From: Datisca glomerata | Lineage: Eukaryota > Streptophyta > Magnoliopsida > Cucurbitales > Datiscaceae | DNA: 64,000 bases | Direction of reading: 5' to 3' | NCBI GenBank assembly: GCA_003255025.1 | Contig: QANY01005074.1 | Location: 64,252 to 128,251 of the forward strand | Part shown: piece after piece, positions 46,301 through 58,283 of the stretch | Layout of the letters: every line of letters starts with the position of its first letter | How positions within the stretch are numbered: position 1 is the stretch's first letter | Notes under the pieces: generated by a model | Seen by the model: only the letters and a program-made list of their open reading frames with translations | Database searches by the model: none | What the model was told of the DNA's origin: nothing | Program-made: the position numbers and the translations under genes

Positions 46301-49080
46301 AGCGAAAGAAGAGAGAAAGAAGAGAGAGAGAAGAGAGAGAGAGAGTGAGGGAGAGAGCGAGGGAGAGAGAGAATTGGAGAGAGAGAGAGATAACGGGGAA
46401 GTGAGAGAGAGAGGGAGAGAGAGAGGAGAGAGAGAGGAGAGAGATAACGAGGAAGTAACAAAGAGAGAGAAAGAGAGCAACAGAGAGAGCGGGGGAGATA
46501 TAATGGGGAGAGAGAATTAGAGAGATAATGGGAGAGAGAGAGGGAGAGAGAGAAACAGAGTGAGGGAGAGAAAGAGAGAGTAAGTGAGAGAGATAGAAAG
46601 AGAGAGTAAGTGAGAAAGAGAGAAAGAGAGAGAGAGATAGATAGTGAGGGAGAGAGATGAGGGAGTGAGATATATATAGAGAGATTAACAATGAGAGAGA
46701 GAGAGAGAGATAGATAGTGAGGGAGAGAGATGAGGGAGTCAGATATAGATAGAGAGATCAACAAAGAGAGAGGGAGATAGAGGTGAGAGAGAGAGAGAAA
46801 TAGATAGATAGATAGTGATAGGGAGAGAGAGAGCGAGGGCGAATGATAGAGACGGAGATAGAGAATGAGGGAGTGAAGGATGGATAGATAGAGAGAGCAA
46901 CAAAGAGAGAGGGGGTGAGAGATAGAGAAAGGGAAAGAGATAACGGGGAGAGAGAAATAGAGACATAACGAGAGAGAGAGAGAGAGAGAGAAATAAAGAG
47001 AGAGAGATAGTCAGAAAGAGAGAGAATGATGGAGTGAGATATAGATAGAGAGAGAGGGAGAGAGAGAATGAGGGAGTGAGAGATAGATAGATAGAGAGAG
47101 GGAGAGAGAGAGAGAGAAGAAAGAGGGCGCGAGCGATAAAGAGAGTGAAAGAAAGAGAGAGAGAGAAGGGGAGAGAGAGAGACAGAAAGGGGAAGGGGCA
47201 GGGAAAGAGAGAGAAAATGGGGGAGGGAGAAAGAGAGAGAGAGAGAGACAACGGGTGAAGGAGAGTGAGAGAGCGAGAGAGAAAGATAACGAAAGAGAGA
47301 TAGAGAGAGATAACGAGAGAGAGAGAGAGAGAGATAGCGGGAGAGAGAGGGGGAGAGAGGGAGAGAGAGTGAGAGAGAGGAGGAGAGAGAGAGATAAAGG
47401 GAGAGAGAGAGAGATAACGGGGGAGTGAGAGATAGAGAGATAGAGAGAGGGTGACGAAGAAAGAGAATGAGGGAGAGAGAGAGAGAAAAGAGGGAGAGCG
47501 AGAGAGAGAATGAGAGCGAGAGAGAGATAGGGGAGAGAGAGATATTGGGGAACAAGAGACGGAGAGAGAGTGAGGGAGAGATAATGAGCGAGTGAGAGAT
47601 AGATAGATAAAGAGAGTGACAGAGAGAGAGGGGAGAGAGAGAGCAAGGGAGAGAGAGAGAAAGAGAGCAAGAGAGAGGGAGAGAAAGAGAGATAGACAAT
47701 GAGATGGGGGATGGAGAGAGAGCGTGAAAGGGAGAGAGAGATTGTAAGCGAGAGAGAGAATGAGGGTGTGAGAAATAGAAAGATAGATAGAGAGCGATAG
47801 GAAGAGGGAGAGAGATGGAGAGGGGTGGAGAGAGATACTGATAGACAGAGAGAGGGGGGAGGGAGCGAGAGATAGATACATAGAGAGAGCGACAGGGAGA
47901 GAGAGAGGAAAGAGAGAGTGGAAGATCAAGAGAATGAGAGACAGATGGGGAGAAAGAGATAGATAGAGAGAGGGAGGGAGGGAGAGAGCGAGCTTGGGAG
48001 AGAGAATGAGGGGGTCAGAAATAGATAGATAGATAGAGAGAGCGACAGAAATAGAGATAGAGAGAGCGAGAGAGAGAAAGGGAGGGAAAGAGATAATGGT
48101 GGAGTGGGAGAGAGAGATAGAGAAGGAGAGAGAGCAAGAGAGAGAGAGAGAAAATGAGGGAGTGGTAGATAGATAGAGAGAAATAGATAGAGAGAGAATG
48201 AGAGAGATAACGAGAGAGAGGTTGAGAGAGAAGGAGAGAGAGAGAGAGCAAAAGAGATCGAGAGAGATCGAGAGAGATCGAGAGAGAGAAAGAGAGAGAG
48301 AGGGAGATCGTGAGGGGTAGGGAGAGAGAGATAACGGGGGAGGGAGAAAGAGAGAGAGAGAGAGATAACTGAAGAAAGATAGATAGAGAGAGAGGGAGAG
48401 AGAGAGATAATGAGAGAGAGATAGAGATAGAGGGAGAGGGAGCAAGATAGAGAGGGGGAGAGAGGGAGAGAAAGAGAGAGGGGGTGAGAGATAGAGAGGG
48501 GGAGAGAGGGAAAGAGAGAGAGGGTGAGAGAGAGAGTGAGGAAGGAGGAGAACGAGGGAAAGAGAGAGAGAGAGAAAATAGAGAGCGATAGAGAGATAGA
48601 GGGAAGCAAAGAGAGATACTGGGGGAACGAGAGACGGAGAGAGAGAGTGAGGGGAGAGAATGAGGGAGAGAGAGATAGATAAAGAGAGAGTGAGGGGGAG
48701 TGAATGAGGGAGAGAAAGAGAGAGGGAGTGACAGAGATATAGATAGATATAGAGTGACAAAGAGAGAGTGAGAAGAGAGAGAGATAGCGACAAAGGGAGG
48801 GAGAGAGAGAAAGAGGGAGAGGGAGCGAGAGGGAGAGGGAGCGAGAGGAAAAAGGGAGAGAGAGCGAGTGGGAGAGAGGGGGAGAGGGAGAGAGAGCAAG
48901 AAAGAGTGAGAAGGAACACGAGAGAGAGACAACGAGAAAGTGAGAGAGATAGTGAGTGGGAGCGAGAGATGGATAATGGGGGAGTGAGAAAGGGAGAGAG
49001 AGAGAGAACGAGGGAGTGAGGGATAGATAGATAGAGAATGTGACAGAGAGAGGGACATAATGGGAGACAGAGAGAGAGTA

Positions 49081-49116
<36 letters not shown>

Positions 49117-52100
49117 TGAGAGAAGAGAGAGATGAGAGAGAGAGAGCAAGAGAGAAAGAGAGCGAGAGAGAGGTGGGGGAGAGAGAGATAACGGGGGAGC
49201 GAGAAAGAGAGAAAGAAAGAGAGAGAGAGAGAGGAGGGAGAGAGAGAATGAGGGAGTGAGAGAGAGTGTGTGGGAGGGGAGAGGGAGATTGAAGGAGTGA
49301 GGGATAGATAGATAGGGAGAGTGATAAAGAGAGAGAGAGAGAGAGAGAGCGGGGCAAAGAAAAATAGAGACAAAGAGAGAATAAGAGATATCGGGGGAGA
49401 AAGAAATAGAGAGATAATAGGAGAGAGAGAGCGGGGGAGAGAGAATGAGGGAGTGAGGGATAGATAGATAGATAGATAGACAGATAGAGAGAGAGCAATC
49501 AGAGAGATAGAGAGATAGAGAGAGAAATAATGAAGAAGAGAGAAAGAGAGATAAAGGGGAAAGAGACAGAGAGAGAATGTGGGAGAGAGTAAGTAGAGAT
49601 AGAGAGAAAGAGAGAGAGAGATAGAGAGAGATAACTAGTGAGAGAGAGAGGGACATGGAAAGATACAAAGAGAGAGATAAAGAAAAGAGAGTGAGAGAGA
49701 AAGAAAGAGAGCGAGAGAGAGGGGGAGAGAGAGACAATGGGGGAGGGAGAGTGAGATAACGGGGGCAATAAAGAAAGAGAGAGAGCGGGGGAGGGAGAGA
49801 GAGATAACGGGGGATGAGAGAGAGGGAGAGAGAAAGAGAGATAGAGGGAGAGAAAATAAGGGAGTGAGGTATAGATAGATAGATAGAGAGAGAGATAATG
49901 GGGGAAGAGAGAAACAGAGAGATAATGGGGGAGAGAGCGTGAGAGAGAGAGAGAGAGTAAGGGAGAAGGAATGGGGGAGTGAGAGACAGATAGATAGATA
50001 AAGAGAGTGACAAAGAAAGAGAGATAGGGGGAGAGAGAGACAGAGTGAGGGAGTGGGAATGAAGGAGTGAGAGATAGATAGATAAAGAGAGCGATAGAGA
50101 AAGAGAGAGATAACGGGACAGATAGAGGGAGAGAGAGAAAGAGAGAGAATGAGGGAGTGACAGATTCATAGATAGACAGAGAAAGCAACAAAGAGAGAGA
50201 GAGAGCAACAGAGAGAGAGGGAGAGATATAATGGGGAGAGAAAAGAGAGATAATGGGAGAGAGAGGGAGAGAGAGAGCTAGATAGATAGTGAGGGAGAGA
50301 GAGATGAGAGAGTGAGATATAGATAGAGAGAGAGCGAGAGAGAGAGGTGAGAGAGAGAGATAGATAGATTGATAGTGACAGGGAGAGAGAGAGTGTGTGA
50401 GAGAGAAAGATAGAGACAGAGATAGAGAATGAGGGAGTGAAGGATAGATAGAGAGAGCAACAGAGAGAGAGGAGGGGAGAGAGATAGAGAAAGGGAGAGA
50501 GATAACGAGGAGAGAGAAATAGAGACATAACGAGAGAGAGAGAGAGAGAAGGAGAGAGAGAGAGAGAGAGATTGTGTGTGTGTGAGGGAGAGAGAGCGAG
50601 TAACTGAGATAGAGCGAGAGAAAGAGAGAGAGATAGTCAGAAAGAGAGAGAATGAAGGAGTGAGATATAGATAGACAGAGAGCTACAGAGAGATTAAGCG
50701 AGAGAGAGTGAGGGAGGGAGAGAGAGGGAGGGAGAGAGAAAGGGAGAGATAGAGAGAGACAGAGAGAGATAGATAGAGAGAGAGGAAGAGAGTGAAAGAG
50801 AGAGAGAGGGAGAGAGAGATAGACAAAGAAAGGGAGGGAGGGGCAGGGAGAGATGACGGGGGAGGGAGGGAGGAAGGGAGAAAGATAACGGGTGAACAAG
50901 AAAGGGAGAGTTGACAGAAGAGAGATAGAGAGAGATAGAGGGAAAGAGAGCGAGAGAGAGAGGGAGAGAGGGAGAGAGAGTGACGAAGAAAGAGAATGAG
51001 GGAGAGAGAGAGAAAATAGAGAGAGCGAGAGAGAGAAAGAGAGTGAGAGAGAAAGAGGGAGGGGGAGAGATAGATATTCGGGGAACAAGACAGAGAGAGA
51101 GGGAGAGACAGAGTGAGGGAGAGATAATGAGGGAGTGAGAGATAGATAGATAGAGAGAGTGACAGAGAGAGAAAGAGGGGAGAGAGAGAGCGAACACTGG
51201 AGAGAGGGAGAAAGAGAGCAAGAGAGAGGGAGAGAAAGAGAGATAGATAGAGAGATGGGGGATGGAGAGAGAGAGAACGTGAAAGAGAGAGAGAGAATGA
51301 GGGTGTGAGAAATAGAAAGATAGATAGAGATCGATAGGAAGAGAGAGAGAGGGAGAGCGGGGGGTGGGGAGAGAGACAAAGAGAGGGAGGTAACGAGAGA
51401 TATAAATACATTAAGAGATCGATAGAGAGAGACAAAGAGAGCGGAAGATAGAGGGAGAAAGAGAACGATAGAGAGGGGAGAGAGAGAGATAGACAGAGAG
51501 AGGGAGGGAGGGAGTGAGAGAGAGCATGAGAGAGAGAATGAGGGGGTGAGAAATAGATAGAGAGAAATAATGGGGGAGTAGGAGAGAGAGAAGAAGAGAG
51601 AGAGAGAAATAGAGAGAGAGGGAGGGAGAGAAAGAGAGAGAGAGAGATAACGAGAGAGAGGGAGAGAGAGAAAGAGGGCGAGAGAGAGAGCAAAAGAGAT
51701 CGAGAGAGACCGAGAGAGAGAATGTTGGTGTGAGAGATAGATAAATAGAGAGAGGGACAGACAGAGAGAGAGAGAGAGAAGAAAGAGAGATTGAAAAATA
51801 AAGAGAGAGAGGGGGAGAGGGAGAGATAGACAGAGAGAGGGAGGGAGGGAGGGAGGGAGAAATCGATAGAGAGACAGAGCGACAGAGAGAGGGAGAGGGA
51901 GAGAGAGAAGAAAGAGACAGCGACAGATCAAGAGTGCGAGAGAGAGAGGGGAGAGAGACAGCGAGATAGACAGAGGGAAGGAGAGAGCGAGAGAGCGTGA
52001 GAGAGAGAATGAGCGGGTGAGAAATAGATATATATATTGAGAGAGCGACAGAAATAGAGATAGAGAGAGAGAGATAGAGAGAGAGAGAGAAAGGGAGGGA

Positions 52101-53359
52101 GAGAGAGGGAGAGTGAGAGAGATGACGTGGGAGTGGGATAGAGAGAGAGAAAAAAGAGGGCCAGAGAGAGAGAATGAGGTAGTGATAGATAGATAGAGAG
52201 AGAGATAACGAGAGTGAGATAGACAGAGAGAGAGAGATAGAGAGAGGGAGAGAGAGAGGGAGAGAGAGAAAGAGAGAGAAAGAGAGAGAGGGAGAGAGAG
52301 AGAGCAAAAGAGATCGAGATATAATGAGAGAGAGAAAGAGAGAGAGGCAGATTATGAGGGGCAGGGAGAGAGAGCTAACAGGGGAGCGAGAAAGATAGAG
52401 AGCAAGAGAGAGAGAGAGATAACGGGTGAACGAGAGAGAGGGAGAGAGAGATAACAGAGGAGAGATAGAGAGAGATAATGGGTGAACGAGAAAGAGGGAG
52501 AGAGATAACAGAGGAGAGATAGAGAGAGATAACAAGAGAGAGATAGAGAGAGAGAGGGAGAGAGCGAGATAGAGAGAGAGGGAGAGAGCGAGATAGAGAG
52601 AGAGGGAGAGAGCGACAGAAAGAGGGGAAGAGAGGGAGAGAGAGGGGGAGAATGTAAGATAACGAGAGAGATAACATGGGAGTGAGATAGAGAGAGGTAG
52701 AGAATGAGGGAGTGATAGATAGATAGAGAGAGATAACGGGAGAGAGAGATAGAGAGAGAGATAGAGAGGGGGAGAGAGAAAGAGAGAGAGATAACGAGAG
52801 AGGGGGAGAGAGAGAGAAAAAGAGATCGAGATAGAATGAGAGAGAAAAAGAGAGAGAGGCAGATTATGAGGGACAGGGAGAGAGCTAACGGGGGAGCGAG
52901 AAAGATAGGGAGAGATAGAGAGAGCAAGAGAGAGAGATAACTGGTGAACGAGAGAGAGGGAGAGAGAGATAACAGAGGAGAGATAGAGAGAGTTAACGAG
53001 AGAGAGAGATAGAGAGACAGAGAGAGAGCAAAAGAAAGAGGGGGAGAGGAAGAGAGGGGGACAGAGTGAGATAACGAGAGAGAGATAACGGGGGAGTGAG
53101 ACAGAGAGAGATAGAGAGAGATAGAGAGAGAGTGACGAAGAAAGAGAATGAGGGGGAGAGAGAAAGAAAAGAGCGAGAAAGAGAGAAAAGAGAGAGAGCA
53201 AGAGAGAGAAAGAGAGCAAGAGAGAGATATGGGGATAGGGGAGAGAGAGATAACAGGGGAACTAGAGAGAGAGACAGAGAGAGTGAGGGAGAGATAATGA
53301 CGGAGTGAGAGATAGATAGATAGAGAGAGTGACAGAGAGAGAGGGAGAGAGAGCGAGCG

Positions 53360-54625
53360 AGATAATGAGGGTGTGAGATATAAAAAGATAGATAGAGAGT
53401 GATAGGAAGCAAGAAAGAGAGAGATAGAGAGAGAGGAAGAGAAAGAGAGAGAGTGAGAGAGCGAGAGAGAGATAACGGGGGAGTGAGAGAGAGAGAGAGT
53501 GAGGGAGTCATAGGTAGATAGATAAAGAGCGATTGAAAGAGAGAGAGATAATGGGAGAGAGGGAGAGAAAAAGAAAGTGACGGATAGAGAGAGATACATA
53601 GTAAGAGAGAGTGACGGAGGGAGAGAAAGAGAGAGAGAGTGTGAGTGTGAGGGAGAGGGGGAGAGAGAGTGCGAGCAAGAGAGAGAGAGAGAGAGAGAGA
53701 GCAAGAGTGAAAGAGGGGGAGAGAGAGATAGACAAAGAGATGGGGAATGGAGAGAGAGAAAGAGCGTGAAAGAGAGAGAGAGAGTAAGTGAGGGACAGAA
53801 TTAGCGTGTGAGAAATAGAAAGATAGATAGAGAGCGATAGGAAGAGATAGGGAGAGAGAAAGAAAGAGAGAGAGAGAGGGAGAGATAAAGAGAGAGAGAT
53901 AATGAGAGAGAGAGAGAAATAAGGGACTGATAGATAGATAGATAGAGAGCGATAGAGAGAGAGATCATGGGAGAGAGATCATGGCATGGTGAGAGATAAA
54001 GAAAGTGACAGAGAGAGGTCGATAGACAGATAGAGAGGGATATGGAACGAGAGAGAGAGAGAGGTCACAGAGAGAGATTGATAGATAGATAGATAGAGAC
54101 AGGGAGAGAGAGAGGGAAGAGAGAGAGTGAGAGAGAAAGATAGAGAGGGAGAGAGAGAATGACGAAGTGAAGGATAGATACATAGAGAGAGAGCAACAGA
54201 GAGAGAGAGATAACGAGAGAGGGAGAGAGAGAGAGCAAAAGAGATCGAGATAGAATGTGAGAGAGAAAGAGAGAGAGGGAGATTGAGAAGGGCAGGGAGA
54301 GAGAGATAACTGGGCAGCGAGAAAGAGAAAGAGAGAGAGATATAACGAGAGAGAGAGATAAGGAGAGAGAGATAGAGAGAGTGAGAGAGAGGGGGAGAGA
54401 GGGAGAGGGAGAGAGGCGAAGAAATTGAGGGAGAGAGAGCGAGAGGAAGGGGGAGAGGGGGAGAGGGGGAGAAATTGAGGGAGATATAGAGATAGAGAGA
54501 TATAGAGAGAGTGACGAAGAAAGAGAATGAGGGAGAGAGGGGGACAAAGTGAGATAACGAGGGAGAGATAACGGGGGAGTGAGACAGAGAGAGATAACGA
54601 GGGAGAGATAACGGGGGAGTGAGAC

Positions 54626-54666
<41 letters not shown>

Positions 54667-56430
54667 TAGAGAGAGTGACAAAGAAAGAGAATGAGGGAGA
54701 GAGAGAAAGAAAAGAGCGAGAGAGAGCAAGAGAGCGAGAGAGATTGGGGATAGGGGAGAGAGAGATAACGGGTGAACGAGAGAGAGAGAGACAGAGAGAG
54801 TGAGGGAGTTGTAATGACAGAGTGAGAGATAGATAGATAGAGAGAGAGGGAGGGAGAGAGCGAGCGTGAAAGAGAAAGAGAGAGAGAGTGTAGCGAGCGG
54901 GAGAATGAGGGTGTGAGATATGAAAAGATAGATAGAGAGCGACAAGAAGCGAGAAAGAGAGAGATAGAGAGAGAGAGAGAAAGAGAAAGAGAGAGAGTGA
55001 GAGTGCGAGAGGGAGATAACGGGGGAGTGAGAGAGAGAGAGAGTGAGAGAGCGGGAGTCATAGATAGATAGATAAAGAGCGATTGAAAGAGAGAGAGATA
55101 ATGGGAGAGAGGGAGAGAAAAAGAAAGTGACAGATAGAGAGATAGATAGTAAGAGAGAGAGTGACGGAGGGAGAGAAAGAGAGAGTGTGAGTGTGAGGGA
55201 GAGGGGGAGAGAGAGAGTGCGAGCAAGAGAGAGAGAGAGCAAGAGTGAAAGAGGGGGAGAGAAAGAGAGATAGACAAAGAGATGGGGAATGGAGAGAGAG
55301 AGAAAGAGCGTGAGAGAGAGAGAGTGAGCGAGGGACAGAATGAGCTCGTGAGAAATAGAAAGATAGATAGAGAGCGATAGGAAGAGATAGGGAGAGAGAA
55401 AGAGAGAAAGAGGGAGAGATAAAGAGAGAGAGATAATGAGAGAGAGAAATGAGGGAATGATAGATAGATAGCGATAGAGAGAGAGATCATGGGAGAGAGA
55501 TAATGGCACGGAGAGAGATAAAGAAAGTGACAGAGAGAGGTAGATAGACAGATAGAGAGAGGGATATGGAGCGAGAGAGAGAGAGGTCACAGAGAGAGAT
55601 TGATAGATAGATAGAGACAGGGAGAGAGAGAGGGAAGAGAGAGAGAGTGAGAGAGAAAGATAGAGAGGGAGAGAGAGAATGAGGGAGTAAAGGATAGATA
55701 CATAGAGAGAGAGCAACAGAGAGAGAGAGAGGAAGAGAGGGAGAAAGAGAGAGAGAGAGATAACGAGAGAGTGGGAGAGAGAGAGAGAGAGCAAAAGAGA
55801 TCGAGATAGAATGTGAGAGAGAAAGAGAGAGAGAGAGAGAGAAAGAGATAGAGAGAGATATATAACGAGAGAGAGAGAGAGAGAGAGATAACGAGAGAGA
55901 GATAGAGAGAGGGAGAAAGCGAGAGAGAGGGGAGAGAGGGAGAGGGAGAGAGGCGGAGAAATTGAGGGAGAGAGAGTGAGAGGAAGGGGGAGAGAGGGAG
56001 AGGGAGATAGGGGGAGAAATTGAGGGAGATAGAGAGATAGAGAGAGATAGAGAGAGTGACGAAGAAAGAGAATGAGGGAGAGAGAGATAACAGGGGAACG
56101 AGAGAGAGAGAGAGAGAGAGAGATAATGAGGGAGTGAGAGATAGATAGATAGAGAGCGATAGAGAGATGGGGGATAGAGAGAGCGAGCAAGAGAGGGAAA
56201 GAGAAAGAGAGGAAGAGTGAGAGGGGGAGAGAAAGAGAGATAGACAAAGAGATGGGGGATGGAGAAAGAGAGAGCGTGAGAGAGAAAGTGTGTGTGTGTG
56301 TGCGAGGGAGAGAATGAGGGTGTGAGAAATAGAAAGATAGATAGAGAGAGTGTGTGTGTGTGGAAGAGCGAGAGAGAGATAACGGGGGAGTGGGAGAGAT
56401 AGAGCGTGAGAGAGAAAGTGTGTGTGTGTG
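53360..56430. repeat. ~1.54-kb tandem duplication within GA satellite
   Basis: Markers repeat at about 1,540 bp: the GAAGCAAGAAAG / GAAGCGAGAAAG word (about 53,399 and 54,938), TCATAG(G/A)TAGATAGATAAAG (about 53,508 and 55,048), GGGGAATGGAGAGAG (about 53,745 and 55,288) and GAAATTGAGGGAGAG (about 54,420 and 55,960). One interval is 1,521 bp, so small indels separate the copies. Confidence 0.8.
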
Positions 56431-57994
56431 CACGGGGGAGAGAATGAGGGTGTGAGAAATAGAAAGATAGATAGATAAAGAGATAGAGAGATAGAGAGAG
56501 AGTGTGTGGAAGTGTGAGAGAGAGATAACGGGGGAGTGGGGGAGAGAGAGAATTTGGGAGTCATAGATAGATAGATAGAGAGCGATTGAAAGAGAGAGAG
56601 AGATTCAAAGAAAGTGACAAAGAGAGATAGATAGACAGATAGAGAGGGACGAACAGAGAGAAATAGAGAGAGAGAGAGAGAGAGAGAGTGTGAGTGAGTG
56701 AGAGGGAGAGGGAGAGAGAGAGATAGATAGAGAGATAACGGGAGAGAGGGAGAGAGAGAGAGAGGGAGATGTAGAGAGAGCAAGATAGAGAGAGTGAGTG
56801 TGAGAGAAAATGAGGGAATGATGGATAGATAGATAGAGAGCGATAGAGAAAAAGAGATAATGGGAGAGAGAGAGATTAAGAGTGTGATAGAGAGAGATAG
56901 AGAGGGATGGAGAAAAAGAGATAATGGGAGAGAAAGATACAGGGAATGGGAGAGGTAAAGAGAGTGACAGAGAGAGATAGACAGATAGAGAGAGGGACAT
57001 GGAGAGAGAGTCAGTGAGAGAGAGAGAGTGGTGACAAAGAGAGATAGATAGATAGATAGAGACAGGGGGAGAGAGAGAAGAGAGAGAGTGAGAGAGAAAG
57101 ATAGAGGGGGAGAGAGAGAATGATGGAGTGAAGGATGGATAGATAGAGAGAGAGGAACAGAGAGAGAGAGGGGGAGCGAGAGGAAGAGAGATAACAAGGA
57201 GAGAGAAATAGAAAGATAAAGGGAGAGAGAGAGTGTGTGAGGGAGCGAGAGTGAATAAGTGAGATAGAGAGAGAGAGATAGTAAGAAAGAGAAAGAATGT
57301 GGGAGTGAGATATAGATAGAGTGAGCTACAGAGAAAGAGATAGGGAGAGAGAGAGAAAGAGAGAAAATGTGACAGAGAGAATGAGGGAAAGAGAGATATA
57401 TAGACAGATGGAAAGAGCGACAAAGGGAGAGAGATGGATAGAGAGAGAAGGAGAGAGAGAATGAGGGAGTGGGAGATAGAGAGAGCGACAAAGAGAGAGA
57501 CTGGGAGAGAGAGATAGAGAGAGAGAAGAAAGAGAGAGTGAGAGATAAAGAGAGAGAAAGAGGGAGAGGGAGAGAGAGAGAGAGATAGACAGAAAGAGGG
57601 AGGGAGAGAGAGTGAGAGAGCGTGAGAGAGTGAATAAGGGGGTGAGAAATAGATAGACATATAGAGAGAGCGACTAAAATAGAGATAGAGATATATACAT
57701 AGAGACAAAGAGAGAGAAAGGGAGGGAGGGAGAGAGGGGGAGAGTGAGATAATGGGGGAGTGGGAAAGAGAGAGAGGTAGTAGAGACAGAGAGAGAATGA
57801 GGGAGTGATAGATAGATGGAGAGAGAGAGAGGGAGGGATGAGAGATGGATAGAGAGAAAGAGCGACAGAGAGTGAGAGAATGAGAGAAGAAAGTGAGAGC
57901 GAGAGATAAAAAGAGCGAGAGAGAGGGGGGAGAGAGAGAGATAGACGGAAAGAGGGAGGGAGGGTGATTTAGATATATAGATAGACAAAGCGAT

Positions 57995-58025
<31 letters not shown>

Positions 58026-58242
58026 AGAGAGAGTGAGAGATAAAGTGAGCGAGAGAAAAGGGGGAGAGAGAGAGAAAGATGGATAGAAAGAGCGACAGAA
58101 ATAGAGGCAGAGAGAGAGAAAAAGAGGGACAGAGAGGGGGAGAGTGAGAGAAAGAGATAATGGGGGAGTGGGAGAGAGAGAGGGAGAGAGAGAATGAGGG
58201 AGAGAGAGAATGAGGGAAAGAGAGACAGATAGACAGATGGAA

Positions 58243-58283
<41 letters not shown>

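Larger units (their letters stand above)
39272..46500. repeat. Purine-rich (GA/GATA) satellite, family 1, right part
   Basis: Continuation of the unit cut by the LINE, with the same landmarks: GATAACGCGGTAGAGAG at 41,132, 43,616 and 45,727; GATATCTCTATAGAG about 41,042 and 43,527; TAGTTTATGAGGG-type words about 40,364, 42,160 and 44,568; GAGGAAGCGAAAGAGAACG near 39,536, 42,440, 43,036 and 44,870. Spacings vary from about 1.8 to 3.0 kb, so units have internal gains and losses. A new segment with GATCGATAGATGGATAG appears near 42,590, 43,195 and 45,063. A single N is at 40,844. No genes. Confidence 0.9.
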
